From JAOPZW01 sp963851295 (GTDB lineage Bacteria > Actinomycetota > Thermoleophilia > Solirubrobacterales > Solirubrobacteraceae), in the NCBI GenBank assembly GCA_963851295.1, contig CAWKOS010000013.1, positions 86,270 to 150,269 on the forward strand: a stretch of DNA of 64,000 nt, in the 5' to 3' direction. The stretch's first letter is position 1; every line of letters starts with the position of its first letter. Shown here in pieces: positions 15,495 through 23,664 of this stretch. The position numbers and the translations under genes were made by a program. The notes below the pieces were generated by a model. It saw nothing but the letters and a program-made list of their open reading frames with translations, did not search any database and was not told the origin of the DNA.

Positions 15495-16885
15495 GGCGCC
15501 ACCGTCGCCCTCATGGCCGGGAAGCGCAGCTCGGCGCGGGCGCCCGCGCCGGGCTCGTTGGCGATCGTCGCGCGGCCTTCCCAGCGGCGCGCAAGCGTGT
15601 CGACGATCGCCAGCCCCAGGCCGGTGCCCGGGACGCCGCCGCCGGCCCCGGCGCTGCCGCGGTAGAAGCGGTCGAAGACGCGCTGGGCCTCGGCGTCGTC
15701 GATGCCGCCGCCGTGGTCGACCACGGCGATGAAGGCGTCGCCGGCGTCGGCGCCCCACTCGATGCGGATCGGCGTCTCGGGGGCCGTGTAGTTGAGCGCG
15801 TTCTCCACCAGGTTGTCCACCATGGTGTCGAGGTCGCCGGCCGAGGCGCGCACCTGCGGCTCGCCCGCGCCGGCGAGCTCGATCGCGTGGCCGTCGCGCT
15901 CGGCCTGGTCGCGCCAGCGCTCGGCCGCGCGCTCGGCGACGGCGGCGAGGGCGATCGTCGTCGCGGCCGGCGGCTGCTGGCCGTCCTGGGCCAGGCGCAG
16001 GAGGTTCGAGAGGAGCTTGGCGAGGCGCTCGGCCTCGGCCTCGCCCGCGACGAGGTCGCGGCGCAGGTCGGGGTCGTCGGCGCGCACGGCCGCCGACTCC
16101 ATCCGCAGTCGCAGCCCGGTCAGCGGCGTGCGCAGCTGGTGGGAGGCGTTGGCGACGAAGTCGCGCTGGGCGTCGAGGGCGCGGACGAGCCGGCCGGTCA
16201 TGTCGTTGAAGGCGTTGGCGACCTCGACCTGCTCGGTGGAGCCGACCGGCGCGGCGCGGGCGTCGAGGTCGCCGCCCGCGATCCGCCGCGCCGTTGCGGC
16301 CAGGCCGCGCAGTGGCCGCGAGAGCGAGCCGGCGATCGCCCACGCCAGGCCAAGGCCGAGGGCGAGCACCGCGGCGCCCAGGCCGATCAGGGCCAGGACG
16401 TCGCGGCGGACCTCGTCGTGGACGGCCTTCACGCTCTGGGTGAGGCGGACGGCCCCGGTGGCCCGCCCCGCGTCGACGACCGGGACGGCGGTGTAGAGCA
16501 GGTCGGCCTTGAGCGAGTCGCTGTGGCGCGTGCCCTGGGCGGTGTCGCCCCGCAGCGCCCGGGCGATCTCCGGGCGGCTCGCGTACGCGGTGCCGGGGGC
16601 TGCGGAGGCATCGGAGTCGACGAGGACGTTGCCGCGCGCGTCGACGACGAGCACGCGGCCGCCGAGGCGGGCGGCCTGCCGGCGCGCGAGTGCCGTGAGC
16701 GCCCGGGTGTCGTCGAGGCGGCCGGAGGCGGCCGCGGCGATGCCCTGCGCGCCGGAGCTCGCCTCGGCCTTGATCTCGCTGTCGACGCGGCGCGAGAAGT
16801 TGAGGGTCAGCGGGACCATGAGCGCGATGATCGCGAAGAGCAGGACGTAGCCGAAGGCGAGCAGCAGGCGGACGCGCAGGCTCAT
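15491..16885 (-). CDS. Two-component sensor histidine kinase
   Basis: The protein has 464 residues. Transmembrane segments lie at about 5-28 and 163-186 and bracket an extracellular sensor of about 135 residues. A HAMP region follows (SLSRPLRGLAATARRIAGGDLDAR). The phospho-acceptor is His249 in DFVANASHQLRTPLTGL. The ATPase part shows the N box (DNLVENALNYTAPE), G1 (VDHGGGIDD), the F box (FDRFYRG) and G2 (GTGLGLAIVDTL). It pairs with the OmpR-type regulator immediately upstream (4-nt overlap). The sensed ligand is unknown; the neighbouring His/Asp-rich secreted proteins hint at a metal ion. Confidence 0.93.
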   Translation of the reverse strand: MSLRVRLLLAFGYVLLFAIIALMVPLTLNFSRRVDSEIKAEASSGAQGIAAAASGRLDDTRALTALARRQAARLGGRVLVVDARGNVLVDSDASAAPGTAYASRPEIARALRGDTAQGTRHSDSLKADLLYTAVPVVDAGRATGAVRLTQSVKAVHDEVRRDVLALIGLGAAVLALGLGLAWAIAGSLSRPLRGLAATARRIAGGDLDARAAPVGSTEQVEVANAFNDMTGRLVRALDAQRDFVANASHQLRTPLTGLRLRMESAAVRADDPDLRRDLVAGEAEAERLAKLLSNLLRLAQDGQQPPAATTIALAAVAERAAERWRDQAERDGHAIELAGAGEPQVRASAGDLDTMVDNLVENALNYTAPETPIRIEWGADAGDAFIAVVDHGGGIDDAEAQRVFDRFYRGSAGAGGGVPGTGLGLAIVDTLARRWEGRATIANEPGAGARAELRFPAMRATVAP

Positions 16886-17601
16886 GCGCGCGGCTCCTCG
16901 GCGTCCGCGGCGGCGAAGCGGAAGCCCACGCCCCGCACCGTGTGCACGTAGCGCGGGTCGCCGGGGTCGTCGCCGAGCTTCTTGCGCAGGCCGCTGACGT
17001 GGACGTCGAGCGTCTTGGTCGAGCCGAACCAGTTGACGTCCCAGACCTCGTCGATCAGGCGCTCGCGGCTGACCACGGTCCCGGCCTGGCTCATGAGCAG
17101 GGCGAGGAGGTCGAACTCCTTGCGCGTGAGCTCGAGCGGCTCGCCGCCGAACGCGACCGTGCGCGCCGCGGCGTCGAGCTCGAGCTCGCCGATGCGGATC
17201 GGGCCGGTGGCGGCGGGCACGGCGACGGCGCTCGCGCGGCGCAGGACGGCGCGGATGCGGGCGACGAGCTCGCGCGCGCTGAACGGCTTGACGACGTAGT
17301 CGTCGGCGCCGAGCTCGAGGCCGAGGACGCGGTCGGCCTCGTCGCCGCGCGCCGTGAGCATGATCACCGGCGTGCGCCCGGCGGCGCGCAGCTCGCGCAG
17401 GAGCTCGAAGCCCGAGCCGTCCGGCAGCATGACGTCGAGGAGCACGAGGTCGGGAGCGAGGCGGCGGGCCGATTGCAGCCCGCCGGCGATCGAGCGGGCG
17501 ACCTCGGCGCGGAAGCCCTCGCGCTGGAGGGCTTCCGTGAGCGGCGCCGTGATCGCCTCCTCGTCCTCGACGAGCAGCACCGTCCGTGGCTGGACGTCCA
17601 T
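16882..17601 (-). CDS. OmpR/PhoB-family response regulator
   Basis: The protein has 239 residues from ATG 17601. The receiver domain has the acidic pair in LLVEDEEAI, the phospho-acceptor Asp56 (DLVLLDVMLP), the Thr in IMLTARG and the Lys in DYVVKPF. The C-terminal winged helix (LTRKEFDLLALLMSQAGTVVSRERLIDEVW, TKTLDVHVSGLRKKLGDD) binds DNA. The C-terminal trans-activation wing ends VRGVGFRF. The stop overlaps the start of the kinase gene. It probably controls the adjacent secreted proteins, but no direct repeat operator was identified. Confidence 0.95.
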   Translation of the reverse strand: MDVQPRTVLLVEDEEAITAPLTEALQREGFRAEVARSIAGGLQSARRLAPDLVLLDVMLPDGSGFELLRELRAAGRTPVIMLTARGDEADRVLGLELGADDYVVKPFSARELVARIRAVLRRASAVAVPAATGPIRIGELELDAAARTVAFGGEPLELTRKEFDLLALLMSQAGTVVSRERLIDEVWDVNWFGSTKTLDVHVSGLRKKLGDDPGDPRYVHTVRGVGFRFAAADAEEPRA

Positions 17602-17635
17602 CCACTCATCGTAGGACGGTGCCTCCGACGGCTCG

Positions 17636-18016
17636 TCAGTCGTCCTCGGGGTGATCGCGCCCATGACCGCCGTGGCCGCCGCTGTCGTCGCCGCCGCCGG
17701 GGCCGGAGCTGGCGCCCCCGGGGCCGCGGTTGGCCCCGTGATCGTCACCGGCGTCGGGGCCGGCGGGACCGTCGGCCGCGCGGTGGCGATGGCGGGCGCT
17801 GTCCTCGTCGCGGTGGCGGGCGGGCCGGTCCTCGGTCGTGTTCGTGGTCGTGGTCTTCTCGGTCGTGGTGGTCGCGCCGGTCGTGGCGGGCGCGACCGCC
17901 GGCGGAGCCGTCGTGGACGCCGCCGGGGTCAGCGAGCTCTCGCTCAGGGCCAGCGCGGCGACCGCGCCCCCGGTGAGGGTCGCGGCCGCCGCGGCGGCGA
18001 GGATCAGGACGCGCAC
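17636..18016 (-). CDS. Secreted Thr/His/Asp/Gly-rich small protein
   Basis: A 126-residue protein with a signal peptide (MRVLILAAAAAATLTGGAVAALALS). A Thr/Ala-rich linker (TTGATTTTEKTTTTNTT) is followed by a His-, Asp- and Gly-rich tail (RHRDEDSARHRHRAADG, GDDSGGHGGHGRDHPEDD). The composition suggests metal binding or an extended wall-spanning tail. It lies three bases after the DUF5666-like gene and 34 bases before the response regulator, all on one strand. No enzymatic domain is visible. Confidence 0.72.
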   Translation of the reverse strand: MRVLILAAAAAATLTGGAVAALALSESSLTPAASTTAPPAVAPATTGATTTTEKTTTTNTTEDRPARHRDEDSARHRHRAADGPAGPDAGDDHGANRGPGGASSGPGGGDDSGGHGGHGRDHPEDD

Positions 18017-18019
18017 GGC

Positions 18020-18415
18020 TCAGTGATGGCCGGCGCCGTCGTCGTTGCCGCCGCCGCCATGGTCGTCGCCGGCGTCGTGGTTGGGGGCCGCGGCCGCGCC
18101 GCGCTCGACCTTGGTGGCCGTCCAGGTGCCGGAGACGCGCTTGGCGCGGACGTCGACGCGCTGGCCGGTGCGCAGCGTCGAGAAGCGCACGCCCTCGAAC
18201 TTGGTCGCCGAGGTGACCTTGACCTTCAGGGTGCCGCGCTGGGCGTCGCGGACGGTGAAGGTGCGCGCCGAGCGGTCGATCGCGGTGACGCGACCCTCGG
18301 CGTGCCGCGTGGCGGCCGCGCTGACGGGTGCATGGGTGGGGGCCGCGGCGGCGGCGCCGACGCCGGTGGCGGCGAGGGCGGCGGTGGCGGCGGCGATGGT
18401 GAGCTTGGTCCTCAT
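18020..18415 (-). CDS. Secreted DUF5666-like small beta protein with His-rich tail
   Basis: A 131-residue protein. The signal peptide ends near residue 25 (AATGVGAAAAAPTHA). The core (residues 40-110) is an OB-like beta domain of the DUF5666 type: EGRVTAIDRSARTFTVRDAQRGTLKVKVTSATKFEG, then LRTGQRVDVRAKRV. The tail, NHDAGDDHGGGGNDDGAGHH, is rich in His and Asp. It is the first gene of a five-gene minus-strand run that continues through another secreted protein into the two-component system, so it is a plausible sensor accessory or metal-binding protein. Confidence 0.75.
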   Translation of the reverse strand: MRTKLTIAAATAALAATGVGAAAAAPTHAPVSAAATRHAEGRVTAIDRSARTFTVRDAQRGTLKVKVTSATKFEGVRFSTLRTGQRVDVRAKRVSGTWTATKVERGAAAAPNHDAGDDHGGGGNDDGAGHH

Positions 18416-18515
18416 GGTGTTTCTCCTTGCTGAATTGACGCCATCCAGGGTGCCCGCCGCCCGCCCAGGCGCCGGCCAGGAGAAGGTTCGGAGTTGGTAA
18501 AGCCGGCCGGGGCGC

Positions 18516-19568
18516 TCAGCCCCAGCGGAAGCCCGTCGCGTGCGCCTGCAGCGCCAGCGGGCTCGAGGGCAGGCCCAAGGGCACGTCGTTGCCGTTGTAG
18601 CCGCCGGGGGCGACGTCGTTGGGCGTGTCGGGATGGAAGATCGACGCCAGGTACTGGATGTGGCCGCGGCCGGGGCCGAGCTCGAACTGGCCGCCGCCGT
18701 ACATGCCGATGCCGCGCTGCTCGCAGTACGCGTAGGCGGCGAAGAGGCTGCGCAGCGGCCCGAGGCGCGACGGCTTGACGTTGACCATCCGCGGCGGGAA
18801 GGGGAGGGCCTCGATGTCGGCGACGCCGTGGATCGGGGCGTCCCAGGTGATGCGGTCGCGGTGGGGCAGGAGGATCGCGTCGGTCTCCTCGGTGAGCTTG
18901 GGGTCCTCGATCCAGGCGGCGGGGAAGGCGTCGACGACGCGCCGGTAGAGCACCGGGTCGGCCGGCTGGTCGACGATCGAGCCGACGTAGAGGCCCTTGA
19001 AGTCGACGGAGTCCACCGCGCCGGTCTCGACGAGGGCGGCGATGATCTCGGGCGTCCACTCGCTCGTGGGGTCGAGCTTGAAGCGCAGCGACGGATAGCG
19101 CTCCAGGCGCCGGGCCACCGGGTCGATCGTCGCCGGCTCGCCCAGGCGCAGGGAGACGACGAAGCGCACCGGCCGCGGCTCGCGGCCGACCGCCGCGTGC
19201 AGCGAGGTGCCCGCCTGGCGCAGCGCGAGGTCGAGGGCGGCGGACTCGTAGGCCCACACGCGGTACAGGCGCGAGGCCTCGCGGGCCGGCGGCGCGGGCC
19301 ACAGCTCCAGCGCCTCGACGTGGTCGCAGAACGAGCCCAGCGTCCATTCGCCGGCCAGCGGGAGGGCCGGCCCGGCGGCCTGCAGGGCGTCGTGGTCCTC
19401 GGCCTCGTAGGTGACGTCCTCGCCGATGCCCTCGTGCCCGGCGCCGTGCATGCGGATCACGGTCGAGACCCGTGTGAAGGCCGAGGAGACGTCGCGCTGC
19501 AGGCGCTCCAGGGCGTAGCCCTCGATCGCCAGCGGCAGGTCGGCGAGGCGTTCTTCGAAGAGGCTCAT
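18516..19568 (-). CDS. Enolase-superfamily enzyme of unknown substrate
   Basis: A 350-residue protein with an enolase-superfamily barrel. The metal-ligand and catalytic positions can be followed along the strands: LRFKLDP (Lys/Asp), VDSVDFKG (Asp), WIEDP (Glu), ITWDAPI (Asp) and VNVKPSRLG (Lys). The N-terminal capping domain is shorter and less standard than in muconate cycloisomerase or o-succinylbenzoate synthase. The family abstracts a proton alpha to a carboxylate. No menaquinone or aromatic-degradation genes are adjacent, so the substrate cannot be assigned. It is divergent from the DHA2 exporter. Confidence 0.72.
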   Translation of the reverse strand: MSLFEERLADLPLAIEGYALERLQRDVSSAFTRVSTVIRMHGAGHEGIGEDVTYEAEDHDALQAAGPALPLAGEWTLGSFCDHVEALELWPAPPAREASRLYRVWAYESAALDLALRQAGTSLHAAVGREPRPVRFVVSLRLGEPATIDPVARRLERYPSLRFKLDPTSEWTPEIIAALVETGAVDSVDFKGLYVGSIVDQPADPVLYRRVVDAFPAAWIEDPKLTEETDAILLPHRDRITWDAPIHGVADIEALPFPPRMVNVKPSRLGPLRSLFAAYAYCEQRGIGMYGGGQFELGPGRGHIQYLASIFHPDTPNDVAPGGYNGNDVPLGLPSSPLALQAHATGFRWG

Positions 19569-19597
19569 GGAGCGCGGACTCTATGGACCACCCGCGC

Positions 19598-19612
19598 TTA
19601 CCTGCCGGGTAA
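19598..19612. promoter_or_regulatory. Short inverted repeat in a divergent promoter region
   Basis: TTACC and GGTAA form a 5-bp inverted repeat with a 5-bp spacer, midway between the divergent enolase-like and exporter genes. It is a possible operator for exporter control. The arms are short and chance occurrence is possible. Confidence 0.3.
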
Positions 19613-19651
19613 TCGACGCGCTCGCCGCTCGCTGGCACCTTCGAGCCCATC

Positions 19652-21091
19652 ATGAGCGCACAAGAACTCGCACCCCGCCTGCCGCGGACGGCCCGCCTCC
19701 TGTCGCACCGTTGGGCGGCCCTCGCCGTGGTCCTCACCGGGACCTTCATGGTCGTCCTGGACTTCTTCATCGTCAACGTCGCCATGCCCGCGATGCAGAG
19801 CGACCTGCACGCCGGCGCCGGCGCCATCGAATGGGTGGTCGCGGGCTACGGCCTGACCTTCGCCACCTTCCTCATCACCGCCGGCCGGCTGGGCGACCAG
19901 CTCGGTCGGCGGCGGATGTTCTCCCTGGGCCTCGCCCTCTTCACGGTCGCCTCGGCGGCCTGCGGCCTGGCCCCGAGCCCGGCCGTGCTCGTCGGCGCCC
20001 GCCTCGTCCAGGGGCTGGCCGCGGCGCTGCTGAGCCCGCAGGTGCTGTCGATCATCGGCGTCGCCTACGAGGGCGCGGATCGCGTGCGCGCGATCAGCAT
20101 CTACGGCATCGTCCTCGGGCTCGCCGCGGTCGGCGGCCAGCTCATCGGCGGCGTCCTCGTCCAGGCCGACGTCGCCGGCCTCGGCTGGCGCAGCTGCTTT
20201 CTCATCAACGTGCCGATCGGCCTCGTGGGGCTGGCGATCGCGGCCCGCGCGGTGCCGGAGTCGCGCGCGGCGCAGGCGACCCGCCTCGACCTCGTGGGCA
20301 CCGCGCTGATCACCCTCGGCCTCGTCGATGTCGTCCTGCCGCTCGTCGAGGGCCGCCAGCACGGCTGGCCGGCATGGACGTGGCTGTGCCTCGCCGCCGC
20401 GCCGGTCACGCTCGCCGCCTTCGCCGTCCACCAGCGCCGCCTGAGCGCCCGCGGCGGGACGCCGCTGCTGGATCCCGCGCTCTTCCGCGAGCGCGCCTTC
20501 AGCGCCGGCCTGGTGACCCAGCTCGTCTTCTTCTCCACGATGGCGTCGTACTTCCTCGTGCTCGCGCTGTACCTGCAGCAGGGCCGTGGGCTCGACGCGC
20601 TCCAGGCGGGCCTGGTCTTCACGATCCTGGCCGCGGCCTACCTGGTCGCCTCGGCCTACGCGCCGGGCCTGACCCCGCGCCTGGGCCGGCGGCTGCCGGC
20701 GATCGGCGGGCTCGTCCTCGCCGCCGGCCACGGCCTGCTGGCGCTCGGCGTGGCCGAGGTCGGCGTCGGCGGCTCGATCGCGCTGCTCGTGCCCGGGCTG
20801 CTGCTCGAGGGCGCCGGCATGGGCCTCGTGATCACCCCGCTGACCTCGACGGTGCTCGGCAACATGCAGCCCCACACCGCGGGCGCCGCCGCGGGCGCGC
20901 TGTCGACGATGCAGCAGGTCGGCAACGCCCTCGGCGTCGCCGTCACCGGCGTCATCTTCTTCGGCGCCCTGGACCGCGGCTTCGGCCACGCGTTCGAGAT
21001 CAGCCTGATCGAGCTGGCGATCCTCGGGGCGGCGGTGACGGCCCTGACGTGGCTGCTGCCGGCGCGCGAGGCGGTGTCGCGGCCCGATTAG
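19652..21091 (+). CDS. DHA2-family (14-helix) MFS drug/solute exporter
   Basis: The 479-residue protein has about 14 hydrophobic segments. The DHA2 signature is at the start (VVLDFFIVNVAMPAMQSDL), the motif A region is GRLGDQLGRRRMF, and motif C-like sequence is LGLAAVGGQLIGGVL. The late GNMQPHTAGAAAGALSTMQQVGNALG segment is also typical of EmrB/QacA relatives. It is a proton-driven exporter of drugs or metabolites. It starts at ATG 19652, divergent from the enolase-like gene. The small L7/L12-like gene follows ten bases after it. Confidence 0.92.
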   Translation: MSAQELAPRLPRTARLLSHRWAALAVVLTGTFMVVLDFFIVNVAMPAMQSDLHAGAGAIEWVVAGYGLTFATFLITAGRLGDQLGRRRMFSLGLALFTVASAACGLAPSPAVLVGARLVQGLAAALLSPQVLSIIGVAYEGADRVRAISIYGIVLGLAAVGGQLIGGVLVQADVAGLGWRSCFLINVPIGLVGLAIAARAVPESRAAQATRLDLVGTALITLGLVDVVLPLVEGRQHGWPAWTWLCLAAAPVTLAAFAVHQRRLSARGGTPLLDPALFRERAFSAGLVTQLVFFSTMASYFLVLALYLQQGRGLDALQAGLVFTILAAAYLVASAYAPGLTPRLGRRLPAIGGLVLAAGHGLLALGVAEVGVGGSIALLVPGLLLEGAGMGLVITPLTSTVLGNMQPHTAGAAAGALSTMQQVGNALGVAVTGVIFFGALDRGFGHAFEISLIELAILGAAVTALTWLLPAREAVSRPD

Positions 21092-21100
21092 GCTCCGCCC

Positions 21101-21343
21101 ATGGACGACCCATCACTGGTTCAGCGCTTCGGCGCCATCGAGCGGCAGCTCAAGCTCATCTCCGACCACCTCGGGATCGACTGCCCGCCGTTCGCCGGCA
21201 CGGTGGGCGGAGAGGGCGGCGGCGTCCCCGGCGAGGTCGTCGACCTCGCCCGGGACGGCAAGCACACCCAGGCGATCAGCCGCCTGCGACAGCTCACGGG
21301 CATGACGCTGCTCGAGGCCAAGGCGGTCGTGGACGGGCTCTGA
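21101..21343 (+). CDS. Stand-alone ribosomal L7/L12 C-terminal-like domain protein
   Basis: An 80-residue protein. The C-terminal 40 residues (GEVVDLARDGKHTQAISRLRQLTG, then MTLLEAKAVVDGL) match the end of the ribosomal L7/L12 C-terminal fold, which binds translation GTPases on the ribosome. The N-terminal half is a short helix (LVQRFGAIERQLKLISDHLGI) joined by a Gly-rich linker. It lacks the L7/L12 dimerisation domain. Such mini-proteins are known in actinobacteria but their role is unclear. Confidence 0.72.
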   Translation: MDDPSLVQRFGAIERQLKLISDHLGIDCPPFAGTVGGEGGGVPGEVVDLARDGKHTQAISRLRQLTGMTLLEAKAVVDGL

Positions 21344-21355
21344 GCGCCGCTCGCG

Positions 21356-22282
21356 TCAGGGCCGCAGGACGATCTTGCCCAGCGTGTGGCGGCGCTCGAG
21401 CTCGGTGTAGGCCTCGCGGACCTCGGCCAGCGGGTACACGCGGGCGATCGGCATCTCGAGGCGGCCGTCGGCGATGAGCGCGGCGAGCTCGGCCATCGTC
21501 GCCGCGCTCGCGCCGGCCATGTTGCCGTCGGTCTTCACGCCCGGGTGGCGCTGGGGCGCGGTGTAGTCGGCGATCGTGTCGATGCGCTCGGGCGCCACGC
21601 CGAGCTCGATCGCGAGCTCGACGTAGCCGGAGCCATAGAGGTCGATGAAGGCGTCGACACGGCCCCCGGCGGCCTCGCGGATGCGCTCGGCGACGCCGTC
21701 GCCGTAGGTCACGGGGATCGCCCCCTGCTCGCGCAGCCAGTCGTGATGGTCCTCGCTCGCCAGCCCGACGACCGTCGCCCCGGCGCGGCGGGCGAGCTGG
21801 ACGACGAGGGTGCCGACGCCGCCGGCGGCGCCCGACACGGCGACGACGTCGCCCTCGCTCAGGCCCACGGCGCGGACCGCCGCGTACGCGGTGGCGCCGA
21901 CGACGTAGAGCGCCCCGGCCACCTCCCACGGGACCGCGGGCGGCCGGGGCGTCACGTGCTCGGCCTCGACGACGACGAGCTCGGCGTGGCTGGCGCGGTT
22001 GTCGGTCCAGCCGATGACCTCGTCGCCGACGGCCACGCCGTCGACCCCGGGGCCGACCTCGGCGACCACGCCCGCGAGGTCGCTCCCCTCGCCGGAGGGG
22101 AAGGTCGCGGGCCAGCGCTCGTGCAGCAGGCCCGCGCGGATCGCCGCCTCGCCGGGGTTGATCCCCGCGGCCTTCACGGCAACGACGACCTGGCCCGCGC
22201 CCGCCTTCGGGTCCTCCACCTCGACGACGTCCAGCACGTCGACGCCGCCGTATCGATCGAAGCGCACGGCCTTCAAGAGCAT
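21356..22282 (-). CDS. Zinc-independent quinone oxidoreductase (MDR family)
   Basis: The 308-residue protein starts at ATG 22282 with GAAGGAGA directly upstream. The GroES-like N-terminus (VRFDRYGGVDVLDVVEVEDP, VKAAGINPGEAAIRAGLL) lacks the catalytic-zinc Cys, as in quinone oxidoreductases. The Rossmann loop is SGAAGGVGTLVVQLARRAGA, and the C-terminus ends YTELERRHTLGKIVLRP. It uses NADPH to reduce quinones or enones. Its start lies within the end of the flippase-like gene (10-nt overlap), so the two are probably co-transcribed. Confidence 0.9.
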   Translation of the reverse strand: MLLKAVRFDRYGGVDVLDVVEVEDPKAGAGQVVVAVKAAGINPGEAAIRAGLLHERWPATFPSGEGSDLAGVVAEVGPGVDGVAVGDEVIGWTDNRASHAELVVVEAEHVTPRPPAVPWEVAGALYVVGATAYAAVRAVGLSEGDVVAVSGAAGGVGTLVVQLARRAGATVVGLASEDHHDWLREQGAIPVTYGDGVAERIREAAGGRVDAFIDLYGSGYVELAIELGVAPERIDTIADYTAPQRHPGVKTDGNMAGASAATMAELAALIADGRLEMPIARVYPLAEVREAYTELERRHTLGKIVLRP

Positions 22283-23418
22283 TCTCCTTCGCTGAGTGGG
22301 GGTCCAGGGGTCGCCGGGAAGGTCATGCGGACGGTTCCGCGCCCCATGATCTCGACGGCCTGGCCGGGGGCGCAGGCCGCGATGTCGTGGGCCTCGTCGC
22401 GCAGGCGCCGGCGCAGGATGGCGAGCGCCGGGAGCCCGAGGATCGCCGGGATGGCGAGCAGCAGCCCGCGGTAGGCGATGACGGCCGCCGCGGCGTCGGC
22501 CGCGCTGACGCCGTAGAGGACGAGGGTCCCGATCAGGCCGCCGTCGACGCCGCCGATCCCGCCCGGGATCGGGATCAGGCTCCCGAGCTGGCCGATGAGA
22601 TAGGCCACGAGCAGGATCCCGACGGCCGGCACGTCGTTGCCGAAGGCCTTGAAGCACGCGCCGAGCATGGCGACGTCGAAGAGCAGGTAGGCGGAGGCGC
22701 CGATCAGGATCGCCGGGCTGCCGCCGCGCAGGAGGCGCAGGGCCTCGTCGACGCCCTCGCCAACCGCCTCGGCCGCCGCGACGAGCCGGGTGCGCGTCGG
22801 CCGCCGCGCGAACCGCGTGGCCAGGGCGCGAGCCGCCAGCGCCAGCGCGATGGCGGCCACGCCCACGAGCGCCGGGATGAGGCCGAGCAGGAAGCTGGGC
22901 GAGTCGCCCAGCAGGCCGGTGGCGAGGCCGAGCCCGCCGAGGACGAGGAAGCCGACGTTGGCCAGGCTCGTGAGCAGGAAGAAGGCGACGGTGCGCCGCG
23001 CGATGAAGGCTGTCTCCAAGCCGCCCCGGCGCAGGATCCACGCCCCCAGGGCGAGGCCGCCCGCGCCGCCGACCGAGAGCAGCGAGTTGGCCGCCAGCTC
23101 CGAGAGCCCGATCTCGGTGCTCGTCCGCCAGCTCATCCGCTCGCAGAACACGCCGCGGAAGACGAGCACGTAGCCCGCGCACGAGCCGAGCTGGAGCACC
23201 GCCGCGACCGCGATCCACGCCGGCTGCGCCCCGGCCAGCCGGTCGCGCAGCGAGCCCAGGCCGGGCACGAGGACGATCAGGGCGCCGACGACGATGACGA
23301 TCGCCCCGACGGTCAGCAGCCCGCGCCGCAGGCTCGAGGCCGAGAACTCGTCCGGGAGCTCCTCGGCCTCGACCGTGGGCTCCAGGTACTCGACGACGGT
23401 GATCGGCCCGGAGCCCAT
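22273..23418 (-). CDS. Flippase-like / lysylphosphatidylglycerol-synthase membrane-domain protein
   Basis: A 381-residue integral membrane protein with about eight segments, of the UPF0104 (AglD/MprF membrane part) family. The recognisable parts are LSELAANSLLSVGGAGGLALGAWILRR and LIGQLGSLIPIPGGIGGVDGGLIGTL, both typical of this family. Members flip lipids or lipid-linked sugars. The cytosolic aminoacyl-transferase domain of MprF is absent. It overlaps the quinone oxidoreductase gene and follows the exonuclease VII genes with a 15-nt gap. Confidence 0.85.
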   Translation of the reverse strand: MGSGPITVVEYLEPTVEAEELPDEFSASSLRRGLLTVGAIVIVVGALIVLVPGLGSLRDRLAGAQPAWIAVAAVLQLGSCAGYVLVFRGVFCERMSWRTSTEIGLSELAANSLLSVGGAGGLALGAWILRRGGLETAFIARRTVAFFLLTSLANVGFLVLGGLGLATGLLGDSPSFLLGLIPALVGVAAIALALAARALATRFARRPTRTRLVAAAEAVGEGVDEALRLLRGGSPAILIGASAYLLFDVAMLGACFKAFGNDVPAVGILLVAYLIGQLGSLIPIPGGIGGVDGGLIGTLVLYGVSAADAAAAVIAYRGLLLAIPAILGLPALAILRRRLRDEAHDIAACAPGQAVEIMGRGTVRMTFPATPGPPLSEGECS

Positions 23419-23433
23419 GACGCCCGATGGACG

Positions 23434-23664
23434 CTACTGCTCCAGCCGCGCCACCAGCTCCTCGAGGCGTAGCTCCTCGAGGCCCTTGCCGACCGCGTCG
23501 AGCTCACCCGCGCAGAACTCGACCAGGCCGCGGCCCTCGCGGACGAGGTCGAGGGTCTCGCGCAGGCCCGCCTCGCCCGAGTCCAGGCGCTTGATGATCG
23601 CCTCGAGGCGGGCGGTGGCCGCCTCGTAGGACGGCGGGGGCTGGGGGAGCGCGGCGTCAGCCAT
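23434..23664 (-). CDS. xseB: Exodeoxyribonuclease VII small subunit
   Basis: The protein has 76 residues from ATG 23664 (an alternative ATG at 23682 would add six). It has the XseB coiled-coil pattern: YEAATARLEAIIKRLDSGEAGLRETLDLVREGRGLVEFCAGEL. It forms exonuclease VII with XseA, which degrades single-stranded DNA. Its start overlaps the end of xseA by eight bases. Confidence 0.93.
   Translation of the reverse strand: MADAALPQPPPSYEAATARLEAIIKRLDSGEAGLRETLDLVREGRGLVEFCAGELDAVGKGLEELRLEELVARLEQ

Noticed and set aside
14228..16951. 907-codon plus-strand frame
   Set aside because: It spans the AlkZ-like gene in a second frame and the antisense of the kinase; no motifs are visible.
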